Part shown: positions 13,301 to 24,300 of the stretch, one piece after another
Layout: each line of letters opens with the position of its first letter
Numbering within the stretch: position 1 is the first letter of the stretch
Assembly: GCF_026151205.1 (NCBI RefSeq)
Contig: NC_087073.1
Location: forward strand, 9,190,411 to 9,254,410
Reading direction: 5' to 3'
From: Bolinopsis microptera
Taxonomy: Eukaryota > Ctenophora > Tentaculata > Lobata > Bolinopsidae
DNA: 64,000 nt
Made by a program: the position numbers and the translations under genes
Notes under the pieces: model-generated
What the model was told of the DNA's origin: nothing
Database searches by the model: none
The model's input: only the letters and a program-made list of their open reading frames with translations

Positions 13301-15144
13301 TACTCTGCAGGTGTTAATATGATCCAAAGATACATGCCTGACCTCTTTTATCCATCCACAGATAGAGATGACATTGGTCAAAATATTCTTCTAGATAAGT
13401 TTAGTGACTGTCCCGCTCCTTTCAAGCTTTACCAGATCCTCCCATTTTATAACTCTATAAGACTCATTCTTGTCTACCTCTGCAATGTTAGTACACATTC
13501 CCTGCTGCACCACGTCAGCTGTGCTAGTTAGTATAAAATACCGGTTGGGACCGTGAACTTGCTCTGCAGATGCCTGACCACCTTAATCCATCCACAAATA
13601 GAGTGACTGTCCCGCTCCTTTCAAGCTTAACCAGTTCCTCCCATTTTATGCTATCGAGTCATTTTATGACTCGATAGCATTTTATCACTCGATAGCAGAT
13701 CCTCCCATTTTATGACTCGATACCAGATCCTCCCATTTGATTACTCTATAAGATTCATGCTCGTCTACCTCTGCAATGTTTGTACACATTCCCTGCTGCA
13801 CCATGCTAACTACGTTAGTGCTAGTTGGTATCTGAAGTAACAGTTGGGACCGTGAACTTGCTCTGCAGGTGCCTGGCCACCTTAATCCATCTACAGACAT
13901 AGATGACATTGGTCAAAGGACTCCAACATTCTATGTTTGTGTGTCTCTCCATACCCTCGACAAATCATCTGTTTTTATTATCAGACTCTTTTGGCTGAGT
14001 CCTCTCCAGTCGCCTTTAGGATGTCCAGCTTGGGATACAGCTAATGAATGTACGGTGACATGCGGGCATGACGTCTTTAATCCATCTGCAGAGATAACAT
14101 TGATCAAAGTAAAGGACTCCAATCAGAATAAAACTGGATACACATTATATAGCTATTACAATAAGGAGCAAATAAAAGTTACGATGCTCAACAACTAGAA
14201 CATTACTCAGCATCATTGAACGAAATGGACGGTGGTACGTTAGAAATAACCGGTTACACGGATAATATTACTCGTTGGATAATCTCATTAATTTAGCATT
14301 TCGGTATTTACAGATAAGGAGACACCCACCCTGGAGATGGGTGGTATTTGTATTATATTATGATGAAAGAAAGCGTCAATATTGAATATGGGCCAGTTCA
14401 ACGAAAATTATGCTAAGGGATTGTGAAGCTAAATCACATTTCATAAATTTGTCATATATGGGTAATGATATTACTGATAAGATAATAATATTACATCTTG
14501 AGATTACTTGAACTTATGTGTAAATTTAATCAAAAGTGTTATGATGAAACGAAACGTCTGCTAAAACTTTTCCTGCAAAAATATGGTTATCTTTGTCGCG
14601 ACAACGTGATCACAAGAAATTTCAAACGATCAACATTTCATACTTTGTGCTAACAAATAATGTTCCGGACTCCGGTGAAATTAGAGAACTTGACCGTCTT
14701 ATCTTTACAACTGACAACACCACCTGTACGTATCACATGACCGTGGAACAGTAATGTCATTATGGGCCATTATCTATCCGTTCCGGAGATAGCAGTGTAA
14801 TCTTTTGCAGCAGGCATAAATTTAATGGGGACCAGACTTCAGGCAATGAGTAGGATAATGCGGCAGCGTATTTAATTAATTAATTGTAATAAATTCATTA
14901 ATTCAATTGTACTTCATATCAAAACCAACGATGTTCACAAAAACATTTATTAAATAGAGCACCATCTTTTGATATTTTTCACGGTCTCATTTAATTAAAA
15001 CGTATTTCAGCTCTGGAAGACTACGAGCTAGCCTCCAAGTTATCGCCTGACAACGAACCGATCAAAAGAGATCTCGAAGTTCTGCGAGCTCAGACGGGAG
15101 ACAATGCCTTATTACAAGAACAGTCTACCATAACTGTTTCATGA
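10394..15144 (+). CDS. DNAAF4: DNAAF4 (DYX1C1), dynein axonemal assembly factor, CS + TPR protein
   Basis: Cytoplasmic co-chaperone that helps pre-assemble axonemal dynein arms for motile cilia. Exons: 10394-10516, 10652-10818, 10945-11062, 11263-11410, 11792-12138, 12266-12366, 12499-12758, 15011-15144. Phases match throughout and give 465 residues (human about 420). Residues 1-90 form a p23-like CS domain, starting MPIIMKDYQWTESET (human MPLQVSDYSWQQT) and including EEPILWETL. A charged, probably helical stretch follows (about 97-260), then the family signature VSFTPRFFPSAARES near 275. TPR motifs occupy about 330-465, with FPAAINAYSEAIK, LYINRASCY and KRGSAFCQLG. The last intron, 2.25 kb, carries a tandem repeat. 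The extra length is mostly an acidic Ser/Thr insert in exon 5. The family call is secure. It implies an animal with motile cilia. Confidence 0.95.
13266..14115. repeat. tandem ~260-300 bp repeat, three copies, in the last DNAAF4 intron
   Basis: The core, GTTGGGACCGTGA[AG]CTT[AG]CTCTGCAG, occurs near 13282, 13542 and 13843. It is followed by a CCACCTTAATCCATC-type block and CCCGCTCCTTTCAAGCTT. A nested short repeat, TTTTATGACTCGATA, occurs several times at 13640-13735. A fading further copy (TTTAATCCATCTGCAGAGAT) lies at about 14075-14095. The repeat is non-coding. Confidence 0.8.
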
Positions 15145-16354
15145 TGATGAATTTGCCTATCCCAGTTTATCACTCCAGTTTTGATGGCTGATTTTTGTTC
15201 ATGTCCATCATTTTCAGAAATACAAAATCAGGTTGTAACCATCCATATTTATTATTTATATGTATACATGTATTTAATTACATATACCACTACCGGTCAC
15301 CAGTATTTTAACGTTATTTGTTTCAGTTATTTGCTACTTTGATTTGGCTACTTTGTTTCTTGATGCGACACAACATCGTTTTGTTTTTCACAATATTCGG
15401 TAACCATGGCAACGAGTACCTGTGTACATATAACATTTTGTACATATTCCCAAACAATCTGTTTATAAACGTTTCCCACTTTTCAGATGTAATTTTGTTT
15501 CATTTTTACGAGGGTGGGTTTGGGAGGAAACCATGGGGCCTTTAAAAATCTTTTTACTGCAATATTTCATCTTCTGCTCTTTGTGGATACTAAACAATGT
15601 CTTAAATTGCGTTATTAGGCGTAAACAGTGCGTTATTAGGCGAAAACCAGCGAAACAAATAAAAATGACGAGATATCACCTTTTTTGTAGGATCATCGCA
15701 TATAATTAGATCATGTTTTGATTGCCTCATTACATATTCAAACATATGTTGTGAGTCATCTATTACTCAAAATAGGGGTCCACATCGTAAGTCCCGCACC
15801 TGCCACAAAACATCTTGCAGTTAGCTACAATGTAGTTTTCCTGGGTACGACATGGCTTATCACTTATCACTTACAGCTTTACAGACTTTTTTAATTCTGA
15901 CTTTACGAAATAGTTCGGATTTTGAAAAGTTTCAGAGCTGCATTTAGGAGTTCGTTAATGTCTGGTAGTAACTTTTTAGGCAACAACATTTGTTGAACAA
16001 AATACAAAATTTTCAACGTTTCTAACTGACACGCTATTTTGTACGCAAAAAAACGTTAGTTTTTCATTACTCTTTTTTCTGTCCAGGAATTGTTACTTCC
16101 ATTGGAGCACATTTGTCTACTCAATTTTTATCCATTCATGAATGTTTAATTTGAGTTACAAAGGAAAATAAAAAACCGCTTGTTTTAAATTTGCAAATGC
16201 ATTTCAAAACTGAAAATCAGTAATTCAGTCACTGTTTAGTGTTTCTTGAGACGGCATGTAAGTGTCTTAGCTGCACTTTTTTCTGCTTCCCATTGGCTGA
16301 TTTATCACGATTCCACGAATCTCTGATCTCGGTTGATTAACACAGTATACTGTC
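15145..16354. other. DNAAF4 3' UTR and intergenic region
   Basis: The region lies between the DNAAF4 stop and the 3' end of the minus-strand peptide gene. A hydrophobic open frame at 15318-15545 has no splice or homology support and was not called. An ATTAAA on the minus strand near 16146 could serve the peptide gene. Confidence 0.4.
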
Positions 16355-16738
16355 TTACTGATCTTCTTTCTCGAACAATACATGTGCTTTTTTCCTTCCA
16401 GGACCTTCTCTTTTCACCAGACTTTCAAATCCGGCGGTCTCCATATTATCTTCTACTTCGGCTGAAATAATCAATCTTTCAGAATTAAGATTGATTTATG
16501 ATTAAAAAATTATTGCTCCAAAACGTTTACAAACAGTCCGACACTCATGCTGAGATGCAGGGCTAATTTCACTCAAGATACAAAATTTCTAAAAATATTT
16601 GAAAAAATGCAAACCTTCCAATTCGTTGTCGAAGAGAACGAAGGCTCTGTCCTTGCCCTTGCCTTTCTTTTTCTGACCATCTGCATAACTGATCAAAACT
16701 ACGGTGAATAGAAGTACAGTCAACAACAGCTTCATCAT
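16355..16738 (-). CDS. small secreted peptide precursor, two exons, 76 aa
   Basis: I recognise no named family. Exon 1 (16738-16615) and exon 2 (16461-16355) are joined by a 153-bp GT/AG intron with matching phase 1. The product has 76 residues. A strong signal peptide, MMKLLLTVLLFTVVLISYADG, leaves a mature N-terminus beginning with Gln and then a lysine-rich run (QKKKGKGKDR). Two similar segments, RAFVLFDNE near residue 31 and KAHVLFEKE near 65, suggest an internal duplication. A Lys-Arg site in ESLVKREGPG could be a prohormone cleavage point. There are no cysteines. A TATAAAAG box lies about 56 bp upstream of the ATG on the same strand. The gene model is well supported by signal peptide, intron, phase and promoter. 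A peptide-hormone or neuropeptide role is inference; a matrix or defence peptide is also possible. Confidence 0.75.
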
Positions 16739-16793
16739 TTTGTGAATGCACAGAAAGATTTTTAAAAACTAAATTCCTCGTTGAAGCATTCCC

Positions 16794-16801
16794 CTTTTAT
16801 A
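16794..16801 (-). promoter_or_regulatory. TATA box (TATAAAAG) of the small secreted peptide gene
   Basis: Read on the minus strand, TATAAAAGGGG lies 56 bp before the ATG at 16738. This would place transcription start around 16765-16772 and leave a 5' UTR of about 30 bases. The motif is a textbook TATA match, and spacing and strand both fit. Confidence 0.65.
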
Positions 16802-17480
16802 GATCTTTTAGGGTGGTCTGAGACTATGCAGTGCTCCATTAACTCATAAAGCAAGCCTTTGTTTCATGCTTTGAGATTTAAATATCTTAATTGTTTTATC
16901 ATACATCAATAGGCTATGATGAGAAGAAGGCTATGACTTATGAGTATGTCCATTGTCCCTTCGCGTTGTGGGATCGATTCCTTTATTCCCAGTAAGTGAT
17001 GGTGCACATTTTGCACAAATTTGGATGCAAATGATTGAAATGGTGCAGTGCAGATGGTGCTTAAATGTTTCTTTGGAAACGTTTGATTCCAGCAATGAAG
17101 AAATATTATGTTACTATTTCTATGTTTAAAACCACTAATAGATTATTAGTGGCCCTCTGTTTACCAATAACCACCGGTCAGGTTTGCATTAAACTTTAAA
17201 GGCAGCGCTCAGTTTTGCTCTCAAATTAGAATACATAATAAATAATCTTTAAAATGCACAACTCTTAAATCTCACTTTTCTCCACTTCAAAAAACCCATT
17301 AAATCCTTATTCCTTCCCCTTGAAACCCCATGTTTTCTGGGGATCTGCACTAGAATTAAACAGCTAAATGTTATTAATGATAATCTTAACCATACAATCG
17401 TCACACTCAGCACATGTAATTCTACAAAAAACAGGAGAGCGCTAGCAATGTAAAAATGACGGATCAAATAAGGCGGTGCG
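16802..17480. other. divergent intergenic region between the peptide gene and the C16orf89-like gene
   Basis: The two genes point away from each other, so this 0.68 kb probably holds both promoters. No further motif was recognised with confidence. A minus-strand frame at 17249-17467 lacks support. Confidence 0.4.
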
Positions 17481-20400
17481 ATGTGGCGCTATGTAGCACT
17501 GCTCCTTCTCCTCACTCCTTCCCTCTACAATGCAAATAAGTTCTCTGAGATTAGAGAGACTTGCCTGGCTTTGGATGATCTAGTCAGCTGGGCTAAAGCT
17601 CATCACTATCTGCTTATCGTGGACTTCCTATTCGGCATTCGTGTCGCTCAAGGTACCAAATATGTAGTCCGCAGCTTTGATCAAAAACGTACCTTTTTTC
17701 TTCATCTTCGAAGTTGATGATTTAATTATAGTTAAGATAGCAAACATTTCTTTTTGATTAGAGATTTTAGTTGGTATACATTAATATTGTTTGAAGGTGA
17801 GTTAGAGATGTTGTGCCAGAATCCACAGTCCTACACATGGAGCCTGGATATCCTTACTCAAATACATCTACTGAAAAATAAAGTGGACAGACTCGCTTCT
17901 CTCGCCTTCTACGATATGCAAAATGATACTGATAACGAGTGAGTGGAATTGCGTGTTGATCTGATTGATCTGATTGTAAGGGTGCTACTTTCATTTAAAC
18001 GGCTGCCTCTGAATACACGCCCACCTTAAATATATCCACTACTGATGTTTTATTTAATATATATGATAAATTTGAGTACCTGCACAGTGCATCACAGCTC
18101 TTGTAATAGTCAAACAAGGAGTATTAGAAAATATAAAATACTAAAAGTTTAATTACATAATATGCACGTGACATTTAAAGTGACACAACAGTCAACACAT
18201 TTCAGCTACTTCAAGAAGTTCCAGCGCCTGGTTGATACTAAGTACTACATTTCCTCCCACTACTCGACGGAGCGGAGGTTTGGTTCCATCCCCCGCTTTC
18301 CAGATCCGATAGAACAAGATCCCACTTTCTCCGAGCAGCAGAGTGATGGTTGTATGAGAGAAATACTCGGCACTGAAGGTATTTTGCAAAAATGGTAGTG
18401 AAAACTTTATTTAAATATTTAAAAATGTCTTTAAAAACTTGCAGATGTTTATGACACGTTAAGTATTGGACCATGTTTTGAAATAACTCAGGTACATTAC
18501 ATGTTTACTCTACTCCTCAGTTAGAGACAAAAATTTACTTCCATCCCAAAAATATCACTGACCTAGCCGGTTTGCTATCCGATAAAACTCTAGACCCTAC
18601 AAAATTTACTGCCACAGCAAGAGCAATCCATTCAATTCTCTCTGTGAACGAACAATTTACAGCCTACTATAAGAGCCCAGATTTCCACTCAAATACTGGC
18701 CAGTACATAATGCTATAGGACCTCAAAATAAGATCGAACTCTACAAATTCGATCTATTCAAAGAAAAATAGTATTATAAAACATTTCTATTTTATCCCTA
18801 CACATTTGTAAATAACTAGAATCGTGTTGCAATTCTAATGTTAATGTTGCATCGGTGTTCGTTCTAGTTCCCGTGTAACTTTAAATTATTTCAGAATTAA
18901 AATAATTATCACTTTTGTATCCTTGTATCCTTGTATCCTTGTATCCTTGTATCCTTGTATCCTTGTATCCTTGTATCCTAGATAATCATAATGATTATAG
19001 ACATCATAAGACGATGTAAGAATAGTCTGTAGTTAATAATATAATGATGAGTGATAAAGGTTAAGACTTAAGATGCCATCTTTGATTCTTGTTCGACTGT
19101 CAATACTAATAACAGTTGACCAGAAACCCCAACCAGAAACCCCCGCATGCACGATCAGTAGAAAGTGTTACAAACAGATGACTAATCGAGAATCAGAGGA
19201 CTATCAACTAACTCATCAGCTCTTGTACCTCATTCTTGCTCAGGTGTGATTTTAACCATTGTTATGAGAATTTATTTATTTACGTAATGAATCTAAAGGC
19301 AGCATTTGTCTTTTATCAGTATTCAGTTCACAATTTAAGACTGAGGACAAAGAACTTGTACAAACGACTTGTACAACTGCATATTGCATGTGTTGACGTT
19401 GCGCGCGAACGCCGAATGATTTTAATTTGCTGTACACGAGCGGTTTTGTCAGGCAGTTCGTAGATTTCATTGACATTTGACAGACCATGATATATGCATG
19501 CAGTCTAGTTCGCTACGTAATAATAGAACATACATGAACATTTTGAAGTGTCAGCTTCAATAATTAAAATTTCCTCCGGATTGCAATGCCATGACAATGT
19601 ACTTTTCATGTAATATCTCTCTGCCGATGCCATGCCTATCCCATTTTCTGAGGCTTACAACCGCGCATTGGAAAACACGACTATTCACGTTGCTATGACA
19701 ACGCAAAAATGGTTGCCATAGCGATGAGACAGTAGTGTTACCGACGACACACGCAGGTGCGTGGTTGCAGCAAAGAACTAGCGAGAGTTACTTTGATACA
19801 AGACACCTCGGTTATTGAATTGGAGACGACTTTCACAGCTAAAATTTTCCAGAGACTTCCCTCAATACTAGATTCTGGAAGGTTTGAAGAAAAGGGAAAA
19901 AAATTATAAATATGTACTTTATAGATTAATTAGATTCTCGGTACAATGTATCACACTTAGAATTCAGAGTGAAACATCCCTACTATGTTTTTATTCGATT
20001 CTCAACTCATTGTATATGATTGATATTTATTAAAGTATGGTATCCAACAGGTACGATTTGTTCACGGAGATGGTCATGATCGGGCAGATGTTAAATTACA
20101 GGGAGTTTTACAGATCAAAGATACTAGAACTTCTGATGTTGTGGCAGGACTCTACTGGGTGTTACAATGACGATACACTCACTCCACCAGATCTCAAGAA
20201 CCAGACCAATTATATTGGAAGAAAACTCTTTGCTGATGAAATAATTGACGGTTGGTCTTAATATTTAGACTATAGAGTATATCGGTAACTGGTTCCTCTT
20301 ATTATCATTTACTCAATCCATAAGCTCATAGTCTGTTTATAAAACAAGAAGTATGCATGTTTGTTATTTAGTGTTATTAAGAGTTTAACCAGTTTAATTC

Positions 20401-20615
20401 CCTCCACAGATTCCTGCTCGGAGCACATGACAGCACTGGCCCTGATAGTGCTAACCCTAACCCTGCGGCACCAGCTACACTCCCTTCCTCAGGAACTAGT
20501 TACCTGGTCCTTTGCTAACCTCACTCTGATTAGCTTGTGTGGTTTAGTGTTGGTGGGGCTTGTGGTTTGCTTCAAAAAGAGACGCTTCAGAATTCTTAGA
20601 CACTTTCTTGCATGA
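17481..20615 (+). CDS. C16orf89-like: C16orf89-like (DUF4735) secreted/membrane protein
   Basis: Function is unknown even in vertebrates, where the family is secreted and thyroid-enriched. Exons: 17481-17652, 17797-17938, 18206-18378, 19116-19243, 19757-19881, 20051-20250, 20410-20615, all phase-consistent, giving 381 residues. A signal peptide begins MWRYVALLLLLTPSLYN. Family-like blocks are FSEQQSDGCMREILGT, CTISRKCYKQM with LTHQLLYLILAQ, YDLFTEMVMIGQ..EFYR, and DSCSEHMTALALIVLTL. Paired cysteines are kept. Unlike my recollection of the vertebrate protein, the C-terminus adds a hydrophobic segment near residues 348-368 followed by a basic KKRRF tail, so it may be a type I membrane protein. 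The exons are short and easily missed; exons 4 and 5 were placed from family motifs plus phase. Assignment rests on remembered motifs, not an alignment. Confidence 0.75.
18492..18718 (+). other. possible alternative terminal exon of the C16orf89-like gene
   Basis: An AG acceptor (AACTCAG) precedes a 75-codon frame. It is in phase with the donor at 18378 and stays open to a TAG at 18716-18718. It carries none of the family motifs, and joining 18378 directly to 19116 restores the expected family order. It could be an alternative last exon giving a truncated secreted product, or simply a chance open intronic stretch. Confidence 0.3.
18916..18978. repeat. (TATCCTTG)n tandem repeat
   Basis: Roughly eight near-perfect 8-bp units lie in intron 3 of the C16orf89-like gene. 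Confidence 0.9.
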
Positions 20616-21372
20616 AGAAGGCAAATCATTCAACGACTGTTTACTCTAGACTGCTAGAAGATATAACATTTTGTGTATCTATTTCAACATTAAATAACTG
20701 ATTTTATATAATATATTTTCAGTATAAATGTACTTTTGTTTTTAAGTTAAACATAAATGGACTTTGTAATGTAATTACGAATTAAAGTTGATTATGTAAC
20801 ACTCCCTTTGAGACTCGGTTTTGTTGCTAAACTGAGTTATACGAAACTTAATTAATAAGAATTATCCCCGGGTGTTTTCGTAGCGGGTATGTCCGATGTA
20901 TTTTGTACTAATTTTCACACATAACTATTTGAATCTTTCATAATTATAAATGTGAATCTTTTGGTATCAGCTGCTGCTGGCAGGTGGGACGTGATGTACT
21001 GTAATATTTGTCACGGTTTCCTTGCCATGGTTCTAATAGATGATGGATGTTTCATATCTAATTCTAAGTCACGCGATGTAGAGTAGTCTTTGAGCTAGTA
21101 ACGACAAAATAACTAAAATTCGCTAAAATAGCTAGCCTCCTCGTGCCTGCAGCAAGAGACTGAGAAATAAAACACTGAATTTAACAAAGATTTAGACTTC
21201 AACTTGAATCAATAATAAGCAAACAAACACTTCAAAAACTTTTCAAAAAATTAGTTCCAGCCTAATCCCGAAAAGGAAAACAATAAAATACATCATGTTA
21301 TAGAGAGTAGGCATGGTTAATGTGTGTGGAAAGAAATGGAACAATTCTATCCATTGTCCAAAGTTGGTGGTT
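20616..21372. other. tail-to-tail intergenic region
   Basis: The region lies between the convergent stops of the C16orf89-like gene (+) and RAB21 (-). It should contain both 3' UTRs. An AATTAAAG motif near 20780 could serve the plus-strand gene. No other feature was seen. Confidence 0.45.
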
Positions 21373-24300
21373 TCAACAGCAACCGCCTGACCGCTGGTTA
21401 TCCGTAGGTTCATCGTCGACAATAACAACTGGTGGACGGGGACGGCCACCTGATCGACCGTTAGATGTAGGCTTCTCTGTAGCAGCTACCGCCAACATAC
21501 CTGAGGTAAAAGGAGTGAGTCCCCGCTCAGTTAGTTTCTTGTCTGCGATAAATATTCTCCATGCAGTCGAAGGGGAAACATTTTTGGCAAAGGATACCAA
21601 TAATGTGATGTTATTTCCTTGAAGAAAGATTAGATAACAGCGTAGTGCAGTGTGCGCCACTATCTGCTATCTAGAGACTAGAACTTCGGTATACAAGTCT
21701 TTCTTTCTAGGAATCTCTAATTCCTATCGCCGCTAGGATTTTCTCTCGGATCCCATAGGATTTAAACTTCCTATTGGATCCTAGAACAAATCCTTTAGCC
21801 TCTCGGGATTAAAATCCTTGCGATAAGATAATAATCTGTGCTGGGAAACCGAGTTAAATTGGCACTTGAATTGGAGCCATCAGGGAGTCGAAATGGCGTG
21901 TTGTTGGGGTGTAGACCGTATAGTAAGGCGACTTTTGAAAATCAAAGGCAGTCCTTTCGGGTTAAAATACCGGAAATCGCTGTTCTGGCGCGCAACGCGC
22001 GTAATTACAATTCAGCGCTACGTCGTCTACAAATAATCCTTAGCTGATAGCGCTCAGGTCGGAACTCATGTGAGTCGCCAATGCGGAAGTGGTACATTCC
22101 ATGAATTGGCGAATGATGACGTAAGAGCGGTCATATTATGGTCTTCAGCCAAACTACCCAAGTATAATTCCTGCACTGGAACTCACGCTTTGTTAGATCG
22201 AGCATCATGTCTGAGACACCCTTATCAAGTTTCGCTGAAGTGTCGTAATGTTTAGCTCCCACTGACTGCGAGTATCTAGGGATGGATCAGCGTTAAATGA
22301 CAGATCAAAACATCTATAAAAAGGCAAATGATTTATTAGTAAAATGATTAACAATTACCACCTTCAAAATCAACTTTTAGAGTGTCGAGGAAATGTGTTG
22401 GAAATTTAAAGGTGATGAAAGTCTTAAACACGTTTCTTACTGCAATGCTGTGGCTTTGTCAACTTTTCTGTCTTTTTCTAAATCAATCTTGTTTCCGGCG
22501 ATACACAATTCTATGTTATCTCCCAGCATCTTCCTCAGTTCTCTAACCCAATTCTTAACCTGTGGATTCAAATCATTAATTCTTCCCACCCGACCGCAAC
22601 CTCCTTCATTCATTTGATTTCTAATTTAATCTTCTCGCTATTTATACGTGCTGATATTAAATACACACTGATTATATTAAATACACCATGGTGTATGACG
22701 TCATCTGATAACTGAGGAATTCTTTAGAAATAATACAAGATAGAGATTGCATTTTACATAAATTCATATCAGATATTACAACCAATCACCTTCACAAAAC
22801 TGTCTTCATCCGTGATATCGTACACTAGGATGGCTCCATTACTGAGGAGATATTAATGTGAGTAGAAAGTGGTGACTCAGTATTTTACTGGCAATTTCGA
22901 GATCACCGAAGAAAGATCGCTGAATATATCTGAAGTTCTTATATTACAAGTATGATGAATTGCATGATAGAAAGTACACAATATTTTAAGTCAGAAATTT
23001 TCGCTGATAAAATAGAACTCTTATCTCTCAATTAAACCCTCTCTTGTCTCTAAAATAATCTCTAGCTGTAAGCTGTATGGCTTGCTTAACGCAATTAAAG
23101 TTAATTGGTCTTTAACTAATCCAGTAATACTGTATATTATATCTATGACGTTTATCATGTATATCGTGTAAGATTATGCATTTAGACACCTCTCAGTTGT
23201 CGAAATTCGAAACCACTGTTCTAAATTTATCGATTTCAAGGTCAAATTTCATTTCGATGTAGAAGTCATCGAACCACGTAGCACAACATTTTAACATTCG
23301 TCATGGAAATCAGTTTGCTCCTTTGAGTTCAGACTACAGAACAAATTCGATGATAAAGTGAACAATAAAGTGAACAATAAAGTGAACAATAAAGTGAACA
23401 ATAAAGTGAACAATAAAGTGAACAATAGAGTGAACAATAAAGTGAACAATAAAGTGAAAAATAAAGTGAACAATAAAATGATGAATAAAGTGAACAATAA
23501 AGTGAACAATAGAGTGAACAATAAAGTGAACAATAAAGTGAAAAATAAAGTGAACAATAAAATGATGATTAAATGAACAATAAAGTGAACAATAAAGTGT
23601 GAAGAAATGAAACCTGTCTCTGTAGTAGATAGGTCCGAGAGCGTGAAACCTTTCTTGTCCAGCTGTGTCCTAAGAGTTATACGAATTAAGGATCACACAC
23701 TGACAAACTATGGGGCGTACGCCACAATTCTGGGAAATATTCATACAGTTTTTTAAAAGGTTACATTACTGAGTATCGTATAGAATATGGATGTAAACGA
23801 ACGCTGAGTAATGGTTATAGGATAATAGGAAGCACAAATATACTTAAGAAACGGCAGCAGGAACTATTCAGTATGCGTATACTGGAAGGCTGCAACCCTC
23901 CATTAGCAACATTAAATAATGATAGCTCTGACCGCATAGCTCCGCTCGTAATATAACGTAAATATTAAATAGCATTACAGCATATACACATATATATATA
24001 TATTATACAGGGGCCGGGAGAGGGGGACGGGGGCAAAAGTCAGTACCCATACGTTGGGTCTTATTCCACCGCCGTGTTTTATATTTGAGAGTTGTTGCTT
24101 TGCAGATGGCATACTGTACCTACTTGTTCGAGGATTCCGTCACCAAAATTTGAAAATTAGATTTTTGGGGGCCACACCCAATCAACATTGAATTGCTTAT
24201 ACTCGTGTTTGTGAACATGCTAGAGACTCCGTTGTAACATATTGCAATAGGTCATTTAATCCGGAATATAATCTGAAAAGATGGTGCGAAACAGATTTAA

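Noticed and set aside
15318-15545. 75-residue hydrophobic plus-strand frame after DNAAF4
   Set aside because: AT-rich T-run codons create apparent helices; no splice sites, no promoter and no recognisable family.
20051-20250. Reading the 20051 exon directly after the 19243 donor
   Set aside because: The phases do not fit: it would run in the wrong frame to a stop. An intermediate exon at 19757-19881 restores both phase and family sequence.
21320-21622. 100-residue plus-strand frame with Arg/Pro-rich centre
   Set aside because: Antisense to the RAB21 last exon, whose Cys-Cys tail and GGRPRPP linker explain the sequence.
23291-23576. Open frames (VNNK)n and (TLLF)n near RAB21 exon 3
   Set aside because: Produced by the 12-bp minisatellite in the intron; no start context or conservation.
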